Assembly: GCA_018820855.1 (NCBI GenBank)
Contig: JAHJNL010000077.1
Location: forward strand, 50,766-114,765
Length of the DNA stretch: 64,000 nucleotides
Source: Pseudomonadota bacterium
GTDB lineage: Bacteria; Desulfobacterota; Desulfobulbia; Desulfobulbales; Desulfocapsaceae
Reading direction: 5' to 3'
The notes below the pieces were generated by a model that had not been told where the DNA came from, searched no databases, and saw only the letters and a list, made by a program, of their open reading frames with translations. This document shows positions 16,638 to 26,694 of the stretch, in pieces. How positions within the stretch are numbered: the stretch's first letter is position 1; each line of letters starts with the position of its first letter. Made by a program: the position numbers and the translations under genes.

Positions 16638-17342
16638 TTAGAGCAATGATTTCTTTCTGCGCGACTGGCCGGAGACTTTCCCGAAAAGTATGCCGATGAG
16701 CAGTACACCTCCACCGGCAAGAAACCACTTGATGGCATTGTTCTTTTTCAGGCTGTTGTTTTCCTGTTTCACTGCATTCAGTTCTGTTACAAGTAACGCA
16801 TTCTCTTTTGCTGTCTTCACCAGATCTGTTTTGGTTTGAACTACATTGGCAGTATCCCGCTGCAGGGCATGGTGCTGTGTCATGAGCTGATTCCTTTCGG
16901 TAAGGATTGAATCACGTTCCGTCTCGGTTCGGGCAAGGGTAGAAGAAACCTCCTCTAATTTCTGCATAAGTTCATTTGTTTTTTGTTTCATTTCTTCTTT
17001 TTCAGTACGCAGAGCAGTGACGACTTCCTCAAGAGGAGGGTCTTCACTCAGAAATCTTTTCAGCATCCAGCCTTCTTTGCCGTCAGCGAGGCGTACCTTT
17101 GCATAGGACTCATCTTCCTCGAGAAATTCAACAGAAGCACCATCGTTGACCATGGCAATAATCTTATATTCATTTCCCTGACCTCTCCTGACGACCACCT
17201 CTGAACTGGGTTTTACATAAAGGGCTTTGGCAAACACCGGTGTTTGCCAAAATAAAAGTGTACTGAACGTCAGCAAGAGGGTGGGAGTCAAAAAGAAAAC
17301 AGAGAGAGAACCTGACGATATCTTTATTTGTCTGATGATCAT
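16638..17342 (-). CDS. SH3-domain membrane protein (TIGR04211/YgiM type)
   Basis: ATG at 17342 is chosen because GGAG lies 10 bases upstream; the frame opens further at 17396. The 234-residue product has a signal peptide ending PVFAKA, a bacterial SH3 domain (about residues 40-105), a long coiled coil (about 108-205), a C-terminal membrane helix and a basic tail. This is the architecture of the YgiM-like SH3-plus-anchor family. The domain would lie in the periplasm and probably bind cell wall. No operon partner. Confidence 0.8.
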   Translation of the reverse strand: MIIRQIKISSGSLSVFFLTPTLLLTFSTLLFWQTPVFAKALYVKPSSEVVVRRGQGNEYKIIAMVNDGASVEFLEEDESYAKVRLADGKEGWMLKRFLSEDPPLEEVVTALRTEKEEMKQKTNELMQKLEEVSSTLARTETERDSILTERNQLMTQHHALQRDTANVVQTKTDLVKTAKENALLVTELNAVKQENNSLKKNNAIKWFLAGGGVLLIGILFGKVSGQSRRKKSLL

Positions 17343-17855
17343 GATATTGTATCTCCTTAATCTAAAACATTTTTTGCGCATTGTTGTTTGTAACACGTGC
17401 AGTACGGTTCAACCTGTGTAAGAAAAAAATGAGTATTTCCCTTTTGCCTGACTCAGTGCAAAGCGAGCTTTTTTATCCTGTTATTGATTCATCTCTGTTT
17501 AATATCGCCTGCAAACAGCCATTTTAGCGGATAGAAAGGGATAACGGCAGTGATTTCATCAAGGTTTCAATCGCCTTGTAATGCTTCAAGTTTTGGCAAA
17601 ATAAAATAATTACTACAAAACAGAATGAGGAAAGTCAATGACTTGTCACCGTCTCTGTGAAAAGCATTGTGTCGCGATGAAATTCAGACAAGCAATAGGA
17701 TGAGGAGTGGAGGGGGCGGGAGCAGCTGTTGAGAACATTTGCCTGTTTTGGCAACAACATACTTGCAACTTTTAAGCTTCGTCCTGTCTGTCGCTATTAC
17801 TCGCTGATCTTTTTGACTGTAACGGGCGAACCTGCTGTTCAGTTACGGGGGACCG
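17343..17855. other. Intergenic stretch between the SH3 gene and tatC
   Basis: About 510 bases upstream of the leftward SH3 gene and downstream of tatC, with no ORF I can support and no clear hairpin with a U run. It must hold the SH3-gene promoter, but I could not fix its elements. Confidence 0.5.
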
Positions 17856-18581
17856 CTATTTTTTTCCAAAAAGGGAGGTGAGGAAGATGCCTGCCTCGTA
17901 GAGAACAAAGAGAGGGATGGCGAGGAGGGCGGTGGCCATAAAGTCACCTGCGGTGAGGAGAAAGGCAAGAAAAACAATGGCTGTGTAGAAGTAGAGTCGT
18001 TTGCTTCGGAAATATTCTGCTTTGACAAAACCGGCCTTGCCTGCCATGACCATGAGAAAAGGGATTTCGAAGGAAAGTCCGAAGGCGAGGATAGTTCTGG
18101 CAACAAAGGTCAGGTATTTTCCAAACTTAGGCAGGGGCTCGAGATTGTCGCCTGCATAGCTCATGAAGTAGTGGAGCATTCTTGGTAAAACACCGAAAAA
18201 GGCAAACGAAGCCCCGACTGCAAAGAGGAGGGTGGCCCAGAAGACAACGGTTACCGCAAATTTTTTTTCATTGCTTTTCAGACCTGGCGCAATAAACATC
18301 CATATCTGGTAAAGGGTGACCGGGAAGCTGATCACCAGTCCTATCAGGAGTGAAAGTTTAAGGTAAGAGAGAAAGGCTTCAGGCAGGTTGGTGTAAACCA
18401 GACGGTCAAGGTAGGGGCTGGCATTGAACAGTGGGGCGATGAAAAACTGGGCAATGTTTTCTGAAAAAGCATAGGTCACCCCTGTACAGATAACAATGGC
18501 CAGAAATACCCTGATGAGTCGCTGCCGCAGTTCCATATGGTGCGGCCGGAACTGTTCAAGGCTTCTGACAATGAGCGACAC
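17856..18581 (-). CDS. tatC: Twin-arginine translocase subunit TatC
   Basis: 241 residues with six membrane helices and the TatC pattern: an N-terminal HMELRQRL helix, a conserved segment near FIAPGLKSNEKK, and GLSFEIPF. TatC receives twin-arginine signal peptides. It is directly downstream of tatB (one-base overlap at 18581). Tat clients in the window are the NrfC-like protein, NapA and NapG. tatA is not visible here. Confidence 0.93.
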   Translation of the reverse strand: MSLIVRSLEQFRPHHMELRQRLIRVFLAIVICTGVTYAFSENIAQFFIAPLFNASPYLDRLVYTNLPEAFLSYLKLSLLIGLVISFPVTLYQIWMFIAPGLKSNEKKFAVTVVFWATLLFAVGASFAFFGVLPRMLHYFMSYAGDNLEPLPKFGKYLTFVARTILAFGLSFEIPFLMVMAGKAGFVKAEYFRSKRLYFYTAIVFLAFLLTAGDFMATALLAIPLFVLYEAGIFLTSLFGKK

Positions 18582-19030
18582 TAGCTTTGTTGCTCCGCAG
18601 CGTTACTCTTTTTGGGAATCTCTGCCAGGTGGGGATCTTTTTCTTCCTTTTCTGCAAGCACGGCTTCTGTTTCTTTTTTCTGCACGGAATAGGCTTCTTC
18701 TTCGGCGTCGATATCAATAATTGATGAAGTTGCTTCGCTTAACTTGGAAGGATCGCTAAGCTTGACCGATTCTTTGTCCCGCCAAGTCTGGCTGTTGACA
18801 TCTAGGACCTGGTTTTTGAGGGAACGGGCTGCTTCTTCCAATTCCGGTTTGATGTCATCTAAGGGGTTTCCGTCTGCGGTCAGGTTTTCCTTCAGTGTAT
18901 TGGCTGTTTTTTTCAGCTCAAGAATTCCTTTGGCTACAGAGCGGGCAAGATCGGGCAGTTTGTCCGGACCGACTACGATCAGGGCAAGGGCCATTATCAG
19001 AATAAATTCAGGTAAACCGATACCAAACAT
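18581..19030 (-). CDS. tatB: Twin-arginine translocase subunit TatB
   Basis: 149 residues with a GAGG ribosome site. The N-terminal membrane helix (MFGIGLPEFILIMALALIV) is followed by the conserved hinge GPDKLPDLARS and an amphipathic helix, then a long acidic tail that favours TatB over TatA. It works with TatC in Tat signal recognition. Overlaps tatC by one base. Confidence 0.88.
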   Translation of the reverse strand: MFGIGLPEFILIMALALIVVGPDKLPDLARSVAKGILELKKTANTLKENLTADGNPLDDIKPELEEAARSLKNQVLDVNSQTWRDKESVKLSDPSKLSEATSSIIDIDAEEEAYSVQKKETEAVLAEKEEKDPHLAEIPKKSNAAEQQS

Positions 19031-19152
19031 AGAGATAACCTCATTTCAGGCAGAACTCGACCACACATCCGAATATGGCGGCAACAGTCTCTGCAAGGCA
19101 AATGTACGGCATTTACCAGGGGGTGTCAAGATTGTCACTCTTTAAGAAGCTG

Positions 19153-20160
19153 TCAAGGATGGCCAATGGTGGTGATCTGCTGGTAAAGCTGGCGGAAAAT
19201 ATCCACTGTGACCTGGGTTTGCCAGTGACCTGTGACCGTTGCTGTCAGATAGCTGAGAAGAAACAGCCCCAAAATCAGAACAGGCAGAAGAATGGGGTTA
19301 ACCCGTCTTTTTCCGGCTAAGCCAAGCGTCAGGCAATCTTTGGCAGGACAGACGGGAAGGCACTCCAGACATCCGATACATTCGGCGTTGCGAACTGTTT
19401 TTCTGTCGGTGATACGAATGGAGGAGGGACAAATCTGCTCGCATTTTTTGCAGTTGATGCAGGTGTCTGGGGCACGTTTGATCTGAAAGGGGCTCAGCAG
19501 GGCAAGTAAGCCAAGGAGTCCGCCGTATGGGCAGAGATAGCGGCACCAGAAGTTTTTTATAACAAAGGAAATCAGGAATAAAAAGAGCATGATGGCTCCT
19601 GTCAGGATGCTCGGTTGGAGGAAGAAATGCAGCATCTTGGCATCAGAGATCAGATTGTATGAGGAATGGTGGAAGGCTGTGAGTGATTCCATGTCCATCT
19701 GCCAGAGGATGAGATAGGAAAAAAAGCCAAGGAGCAGATATTTAATACTGAGAAGCGGCAGGTCAATCCAGGCAGGCAGGGAAAAAGAGATACGCATTCT
19801 CTTCCCGGCTCTTTCGGCGAGGTTGGATGCAAAACCTACTGGGCAGATCCAGCCGCAAAAACCTTTACGCAGAAAGAGAGCAATCAGAAGTGCAGCAATA
19901 AAAATTGTCAGTCCGGCAGGATGAATGGTGTCATACTCTCCACCAAGAAAAAGCCGCTTGACACTGATAAGAGCACCTAAAGGCAGGAATGCTTCTACCG
20001 CAGGGGGCCTGGGCGTAAATACCTTTCCGGTCTCAGTAGTCCAGAGGTAAAAGCTGTAAAACTGCCAGCCTATATAAAGGCAGAAGATGGCAAAGAGAGA
20101 CTGACAGAGCAAACGGAGTCGATTAAGATTATTTTGCAGCAGTTGATTAGTTAAGCTCAT
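19153..20160 (-). CDS. NapH/NosR-like polyferredoxin membrane protein
   Basis: 335 residues with about six membrane helices, two Cx3CP motifs on the membrane side (CGWICP and CRYLCP) and two [4Fe-4S] sites (CINCKKCEQICP and CIGCLECLPVCP). It is related to NapH, NosR C-terminal regions and CcoG, but has no known partner. It lies upstream of tatB in the same direction, with a 122-base gap. A role in quinol-linked electron transfer is likely; the target is unknown. Confidence 0.82.
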   Translation of the reverse strand: MSLTNQLLQNNLNRLRLLCQSLFAIFCLYIGWQFYSFYLWTTETGKVFTPRPPAVEAFLPLGALISVKRLFLGGEYDTIHPAGLTIFIAALLIALFLRKGFCGWICPVGFASNLAERAGKRMRISFSLPAWIDLPLLSIKYLLLGFFSYLILWQMDMESLTAFHHSSYNLISDAKMLHFFLQPSILTGAIMLFLFLISFVIKNFWCRYLCPYGGLLGLLALLSPFQIKRAPDTCINCKKCEQICPSSIRITDRKTVRNAECIGCLECLPVCPAKDCLTLGLAGKRRVNPILLPVLILGLFLLSYLTATVTGHWQTQVTVDIFRQLYQQITTIGHP

Positions 20161-20358
20161 ATCAGGTTCCTGATGGTTGTTGTTGACTCTGGAGAGTATC
20201 TTTTGGGTAAAGTGTTGTAAAATTTTCTATCTGAGAAAAAAGGATTTTCAAAAGGTATCAGATTATAGAAGGATATCCTTGATTCAGGTCAAGTACGAGA
20301 AGAATCATGGCTATTGCCGGTTTTCAGTGGTGCTTCGGCAATATCGAACTGCAAATGA

Positions 20359-20387
20359 TTGACTTTCGGCGGCGACTTGACTATATT
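20359..20387 (+). promoter_or_regulatory. Candidate sigma70 promoter for purA
   Basis: TTGACT (20359-20364) and TATATT (20382-20387) are 17 bases apart and point toward purA. They lie in the 331-base gap between the leftward ferredoxin gene and purA; nothing else coding is seen there. Two overlapping TTGAC boxes follow, so the start site may be multiple. Confidence 0.5.
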
Positions 20388-20479
20388 GACGCGGTTGTCG
20401 TGTAGACATAAGGATTGGTGCGCCGTGATATTTAAACCTTTTTTGTAATATGATGGTGTGTGCGTGCAGGAGAGTGTAA

Positions 20480-21790
<1,311 letters not shown>

Positions 21791-21940
21791 TAGCAGCGTT
21801 CATAATAAAACAGGCGTGTAGGTAGAAGATACCAGGTTGAAGGGAATAAAAGTTTAAGTTCTCTGTTTTTCCCCTTATTCTTTGGACTTGAACCTAATTT
21901 CCTTATCAGTTGTAACTCATTTACAAATAGAGGTTTATTG

Positions 21941-22213
21941 ATGGCAAGAATTACCGTTGAAGATTGTTTGCAAACCATTGGTGAAAGTAAACGTTTTGAT
22001 CTGGTTCATCTTACAGTGGAGAGGATTCGGCAGCACAGACATGGTGAACCCTATCTGGTGGAGGGAAAAAATAAAGAAGTAGTTATGACCCTCAGAGAGG
22101 TCGCTGCCGGAAAAGTCAACTTTGAAAATATTTGGACTCTCCCGGACGCTTTTGAAGGGAAACCGAAAAAGCAGGAGTCTGTAGGTCAGGAACATACTGA
22201 AACAGCTGCATAA
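21941..22213 (+). CDS. rpoZ: RNA polymerase omega subunit
   Basis: ATG 21941 is chosen; a TTG one codon earlier would only add one residue. The 90-residue product begins MARITVEDCL, then FDLVHLTVERIRQ and a Lys/Glu-rich middle, as in omega. Omega helps fold and stabilise the beta-prime subunit. dnaJ follows after 15 bases, so the genes are probably cotranscribed. Confidence 0.9.
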   Translation: MARITVEDCLQTIGESKRFDLVHLTVERIRQHRHGEPYLVEGKNKEVVMTLREVAAGKVNFENIWTLPDAFEGKPKKQESVGQEHTETAA

Positions 22214-22228
22214 ATTGCAGGGTAGGAA

Positions 22229-23362
22229 ATGCGAAGAGACTATTACGAAATACTCTCTGTGAGTAAAAGCGCAGATAGTGCAGAAATAAAGAAGTGTTAC
22301 CGTAAGCTTGCTATGAAATATCATCCGGACCGGAATCCGGATGATAAAGAGGCGGAAGCTGCCTTTAAAGAATGTACAGAAGCCTACGAAGTTCTCTGTG
22401 ACGAAAAAAAGAGACAGATTTACGATACTTATGGTCATGAAGGGCTGAAAAACAGCGGTTATCAAGGGCCAGGAAATTTCGAGGATATGTTTTCCGGTCT
22501 CGGAGACCTTTTTGGAGATCTTTTTGGTGGGGGAGCTCGAGGGCGTTCTCGTCGCAGCGGGCCTCAGCCCGGTAACGATCTTCGATATGATATGGAGATC
22601 ACCTTCATGGAAGCCATGCATGGCGTGGCCAAAGAGGTGACCATCAAACGCCGGGATACCTGCTGGACATGTGAAGGAACCGGTTGCCGTCCAGGATATA
22701 AACGAGAGACCTGTCCCAGCTGTCATGGACGAGGCCAGGTGATTCGTTCTCAGGGATTTTTTCAGGTCTCTTCAACCTGTCCCCAATGTCATGGTGAGGG
22801 AGAAATCGTTACTAATCCCTGTAATGACTGTGATGGCAGCGGCCTGGTGCAGAAGAGAAAGAAGGTTTCTATCAAGATTCCTGCCGGAGTTGACACCGGT
22901 GCTCAGATGCGCCTGCGAGGCGAGGGCGAGGGCGGACGGCGGGGAGGTCCTTCGGGAGATCTTTATGTGGTCATCCACGTCCAGGAGCATGAGTTCTTTA
23001 AGCGTGAAGGGGAAACAATATATTGTCAATTTCCTATCTCTATGGTTCAAGGGGCTCTTGGTTGTAAAATCGATGTTCCTACTATTCACGGGAAAAAAAG
23101 TCTGTCCATTCCTGCAGGTAGCCAGTCTGGAGATATCTTTACCTTGAAAAAACAAGGCGTAACCAGTCTGCGTGGTGGAAATCGTGGCCACATGATTGTT
23201 CAATTGCAGGTAAAAACCCCGACTAATCTCTGCGAAGAGCAGAAAAAGGTCTTGGAAAATTTTGATAAACTTTGCCAGAAACATGGTCAGCATGAAGAGC
23301 AGGAAGGCTTTTTTGCCAGGCTGTATCATGAGGTTTTGGGAAAGAAGGGGAAAGAGAGCTGA
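22229..23362 (+). CDS. dnaJ: Chaperone DnaJ
   Basis: 377 residues, ATG 22229 close behind rpoZ. The J domain has the HPD motif (YHPDRNPDDKEAE), followed by a Gly/Phe-rich region and a zinc domain with four CxxCxGxG repeats (CWTCEGTG, CPSCHGRG, CPQCHGEG, CNDCDGSG). The C-terminal substrate domain is complete. It is a co-chaperone of DnaK, which is not in the window. Confidence 0.97.
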   Translation: MRRDYYEILSVSKSADSAEIKKCYRKLAMKYHPDRNPDDKEAEAAFKECTEAYEVLCDEKKRQIYDTYGHEGLKNSGYQGPGNFEDMFSGLGDLFGDLFGGGARGRSRRSGPQPGNDLRYDMEITFMEAMHGVAKEVTIKRRDTCWTCEGTGCRPGYKRETCPSCHGRGQVIRSQGFFQVSSTCPQCHGEGEIVTNPCNDCDGSGLVQKRKKVSIKIPAGVDTGAQMRLRGEGEGGRRGGPSGDLYVVIHVQEHEFFKREGETIYCQFPISMVQGALGCKIDVPTIHGKKSLSIPAGSQSGDIFTLKKQGVTSLRGGNRGHMIVQLQVKTPTNLCEEQKKVLENFDKLCQKHGQHEEQEGFFARLYHEVLGKKGKES

Positions 23363-23401
23363 CAAGGTATCTTATCACCTCAATGTCTCTTTATTACAGC
23401 T

Positions 23402-23899
23402 ATGACAGAAAAACAGAAAAAGAAAGAATTTTCCCATTTTGATGCTGACGGGAATGCCAGGATGGTCGATGTCGGCAAGAAAAAAGAGACGGAGCGCGTG
23501 GCAACTGCCAGTGGTCGAATCACTCTGTCACAAGATGCCTATGATCTGGTGAAAAGTGGGTCCATGGCCAAAGGTGATGTCCTGGGAGTGGCTCGGGTTG
23601 CCGGAATCATGGCTGCCAAAAAGGTCGACAGTCTCATTCCGCTCTGTCATCCTCTGCTCATCAGCAAGATCAATATCGACTTTGTTTATTGTGATGAGCA
23701 GAACCAGATTGAGATCGAAGCCACGGTCGGTATTGCTGGTAAGACAGGGGTGGAAATGGAGGCTTTGACAGCTGTATCAGTTACGGCATTAACCATCTAT
23801 GATATGTGTAAGGCTGTTGATAAGGCCATGGTCATAAGCGATATTTGTTTGCAGAAAAAGACTGGAGGAAAGAGCGGGACTTTTATCCGACCTGAATAA
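23402..23899 (+). CDS. moaC: Cyclic pyranopterin monophosphate synthase MoaC
   Basis: 165 residues. MoaC landmarks: [24 protein letters not shown], and [20 protein letters not shown]. The enzyme makes cPMP in molybdopterin synthesis, a cofactor needed by NapA in this window. There are 39 bases between dnaJ and moaC, so cotranscription is possible. Other moa genes are not seen here. Confidence 0.95.
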   Translation: MTEKQKKKEFSHFDADGNARMVDVGKKKETERVATASGRITLSQDAYDLVKSGSMAKGDVLGVARVAGIMAAKKVDSLIPLCHPLLISKINIDFVYCDEQNQIEIEATVGIAGKTGVEMEALTAVSVTALTIYDMCKAVDKAMVISDICLQKKTGGKSGTFIRPE

Positions 23900-23946
23900 A
23901 GGCCGTTATTTCATATAGTAATATTTTTAAGTCAAAGAGGATTTTG

Positions 23947-24309
23947 ATGGATCAGAACGTACTGGATAAATTCAAGAAGCAGCTTGTGGAAAAACGGGAA
24001 GATATCCTTAAAGATGCAGATAGGACACTGTCTGAATTAACGGATCAGAATGGAAATATTCCAGATCCAAATGATCGAGCTACTGCAGAATCTGATCGTA
24101 ACTTCGAGTTGCATATTCGGAATCGTGAGAGAAAATTGCTTGCAAAGATTGAAGCTGCTCTACAAAGAATAGAAGATGGAGAGTATGGTGAATGTGCTAG
24201 CTGCGGAGATCTTATTGGAATGAAACGGCTTGAGGCCAGACCGGTTACCACTCTTTGTATCGAGTGTAAAACCATTCAGGAATCTAAGGAAAAGTCTCGA
24301 GGGAAGTGA
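23947..24309 (+). CDS. dksA: DksA/TraR-family RNA polymerase-binding protein
   Basis: ATG 23947 is chosen, with AAAGAGGA upstream; a TTG one codon earlier is unlikely. The 120-residue product has a coiled-coil N-terminus (about residues 5-80, with DPNDRATAESDRN) and a C4 zinc finger (CASCG...CIEC). DksA works with ppGpp to adjust transcription. galT begins 6 bases after its stop. Confidence 0.9.
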   Translation: MDQNVLDKFKKQLVEKREDILKDADRTLSELTDQNGNIPDPNDRATAESDRNFELHIRNRERKLLAKIEAALQRIEDGEYGECASCGDLIGMKRLEARPVTTLCIECKTIQESKEKSRGK

Positions 24310-24314
24310 GATAA

Positions 24315-25322
24315 ATGCCTGAATTACGCAAAGATCCTGTCCTAGGCCGTTGGATTATCATTGCCAGGGAGCGGGGAAAACGGCCCACAGATTTTGTCAT
24401 CGCCGAGACACCGACTACCGGAGGCTTTTGCCCCCTTTGTCCAGGTAATGAAAACACAACACCGCATGAGGTCCTCTCTTATGGAAGGGAGCATGGCTTT
24501 CCTAATTCTCCCGGCTGGAAGGTTCGCGTAGTTCCCAATAAGTATCCAGCCCTGGTTATTGAAGGTGATCTCAACCGTGAGGGAGAGGGACTGTATGACA
24601 AGATGAACGGTATTGGCGCCCATGAAGTCATTATCGAAAGTCCAAGACATGATGATACCTTTGCTGATCTGCCGCCTGAGCATTTGGTCTTGGTACTCAA
24701 GGCCTTCCAGCACCGTATTTGCGACCTGGAACATGATGACAGATTCCGTTATGTGCTGATATTTAAAAATTTTGGGAAGGCTGCCGGAGCCTCTTTAGAG
24801 CATTCCCATTCGCAGCTGGTGGCTCTGCCAGTCCTGCCGCGAAAAATTTATTCCGAACTGGCAGGGGCTTCTACCTATTTTAATTACAAGGAACGCTGCG
24901 TATACTGTGATATCATTCACCAGGAACTGAAGCAGGATGTTCGGGTTGTTTGTAAAAATAATCATTTTATCACCATTACACCTTTTGCTCCCCGAACCCC
25001 TTTTGAGATGTGGATACTCCCCATCAAACACTCTTCTGCCTACCACCAGCAGAGTGACGAACAGCTGGCTGCCCTTGCCGAGATTTTTTCAGAGAGTCTC
25101 TGTCGCCTTGATGCCTGTATTCCCAACGTCCCTTATAACTTTGTCTTGCATACCCAACCCCTGCGTTCCGAGTCTATGGAACATTTTCACTGGCATTTCG
25201 AAATCGTTCCGAAACTCACCTCCATTGCAGGATTTGAATGGGGATCAGGTTTTTATATAAATCCCATGCCACCGGAAGAAGCAGCTACGTATCTGCGTGA
25301 GTCTCTGGAACGAATATCATAG
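24315..25322 (+). CDS. galT: Galactose-1-phosphate uridylyltransferase-like enzyme
   Basis: 335 residues. The HIT-superfamily pattern is clear: CPLCPGNE and a second CVYC pair, and the active-site HSHSQ within KAAGASLEHSHSQL. The usual GalT triad is HPHxQ, here HSHSQ, which is common in relatives. The enzyme transfers UMP between UDP-glucose and Gal-1-P, but some relatives act on other nucleotide sugars, so the substrate is not fixed. It follows dksA by 6 bases; the response regulator follows after 9. Confidence 0.88.
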   Translation: MPELRKDPVLGRWIIIARERGKRPTDFVIAETPTTGGFCPLCPGNENTTPHEVLSYGREHGFPNSPGWKVRVVPNKYPALVIEGDLNREGEGLYDKMNGIGAHEVIIESPRHDDTFADLPPEHLVLVLKAFQHRICDLEHDDRFRYVLIFKNFGKAAGASLEHSHSQLVALPVLPRKIYSELAGASTYFNYKERCVYCDIIHQELKQDVRVVCKNNHFITITPFAPRTPFEMWILPIKHSSAYHQQSDEQLAALAEIFSESLCRLDACIPNVPYNFVLHTQPLRSESMEHFHWHFEIVPKLTSIAGFEWGSGFYINPMPPEEAATYLRESLERIS

Positions 25323-25330
25323 AGGGCCTT

Positions 25331-25681
25331 ATGAAGAAAATTTTACTTGTTGATGATGAAGAAGGTATCCAGATGCTCTATCGAGAAGAGCTGGAAGAAG
25401 AAGGATATCAGGTGATTTCTGCCTACACCGGCGAGGAGGGACTGGAAAAGTTCAAGCTCGAGTCACCAGACCTTGTTATTCTCGATATTCAAATGCCGGG
25501 GATCAATGGAATAGAAACCTTAAGGCAGATGAAGATGGTAAACCCCAAACTTCCCGTCATACTCAGTTCTGCCTATAATGAGTATAAGCAGGATCTCGGA
25601 GCATGGGCTTCAGACGAGTATGTGGTCAAATCCTCCAATATCAATGAGCTGAAAGAAGCGGTTCGCAAACATCTGTCATAG
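25331..25681 (+). CDS. Receiver-only response regulator
   Basis: 116 residues made of a single CheY-like receiver domain: acidic pair Asp8/Asp9, phosphoacceptor Asp52 (VILDIQMPG), and Lys in YVVKSS. There is no output domain, so it may act by binding a partner or relaying phosphate. It sits 9 bases after galT. The kinase is not in the window. Confidence 0.9.
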   Translation: MKKILLVDDEEGIQMLYREELEEEGYQVISAYTGEEGLEKFKLESPDLVILDIQMPGINGIETLRQMKMVNPKLPVILSSAYNEYKQDLGAWASDEYVVKSSNINELKEAVRKHLS

Positions 25682-25873
25682 GCTGCCAGGCTTGTCAGGA
25701 CGTTAAGCGTTACGTTTCAAATTCAATGGGCATAGTGTGTACCGGGGTATCGGTATTAGCCGGAACCATGACGTTACTGAAAACTGTACTGTCTCTGGTC
25801 CGGTTAACAACTTGATTATTCGGTGCATGGGCCAAATATTTCCTGGTACTCACTCCTTCTCCTTATTCTCAAT

Positions 25874-26602
25874 ATGAAAGACATCCAAAATCAGGAGGAT
25901 CACCGACGTATCAATATCAAGAAGGTGGGAGTAAAGACCATTTCTTACCCTGTCACTGTCCTTGATAAGGCCCGTTCCAAACAGCACACTATTGCTACAG
26001 TCAACATGTATGTGAATCTTCCCCATCATTTCAAGGGGACACATATGAGCCGATTTGTTGAGATCCTTAACCGTTTTCACGGTGCAATTGATATCAGTAA
26101 GTTCCATTACATCCTGGAAGAGATGAAAGAAAAACTGGAGGCTGAGGCAGCCCATATTGAGATGTCTTTTGCCTATTTCCTCCCCACTAAGGAAGGTCTT
26201 GAAACTCTGAAAAGCAGTCGCTATGAATGTTGTATGCATGGTTCATTAGAAGAAAATAATGAGCTTGAATTTCAGGTTGTGGTTCCTGTTTCTCTTCCTC
26301 TTGCGGAAAAGACAGGGCAGGGTTTACCCCGTTCTCTTGGGCACTGGGGCCGAGCTGTGGTTGCTGTGAAATTCAGGAATTTTCTCTGGATTGAGGATTT
26401 GATTATCTTGATAAAGCAGGCCATCGACGTGGAGCAGCACAATGTTCCCACGCAACGAGAAAACAGTCTTTCTGTAGAGTCTCTTATCCGTAGAATTGCC
26501 AAGAGCTTGAAGGAAGAGGATACCATTAAGTGGTTTTCGGTGAAAGTTGAAAATCTTGCTGAGGGATATTCTACCTTTGCCACCATGGACTCTGGCTCAT
26601 GA
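25874..26602 (+). CDS. FolE2-like protein with lost metal-binding residues
   Basis: ATG 25874 is chosen; the frame is open from 25823. The 242-residue protein keeps the GTP cyclohydrolase IB (FolE2) frame: DIQNQEDHRRINIKKVGV at the N-terminus, KGTHMSRF at residues 54-61 and WIEDLI at 172-177. The CPCSKE motif that supplies the catalytic/zinc Cys is replaced by LPLAEKT (141-147), and the C-terminal ESIHxH segment is AEGYSTF (229-235). His157 survives. GTP cyclohydrolase activity is therefore doubtful. It is clearly of this fold family; the function is open. It lies between the response regulator and glyS. Confidence 0.78.
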   Translation: MKDIQNQEDHRRINIKKVGVKTISYPVTVLDKARSKQHTIATVNMYVNLPHHFKGTHMSRFVEILNRFHGAIDISKFHYILEEMKEKLEAEAAHIEMSFAYFLPTKEGLETLKSSRYECCMHGSLEENNELEFQVVVPVSLPLAEKTGQGLPRSLGHWGRAVVAVKFRNFLWIEDLIILIKQAIDVEQHNVPTQRENSLSVESLIRRIAKSLKEEDTIKWFSVKVENLAEGYSTFATMDSGS

Positions 26603-26694
26603 CAGGAAATAAAGCAGGATTGCATAAAATAAAATCGCCGCAAACTTTTACCTGGCAATATTATTCATTTATTTAACATTTGATCGATACCATT

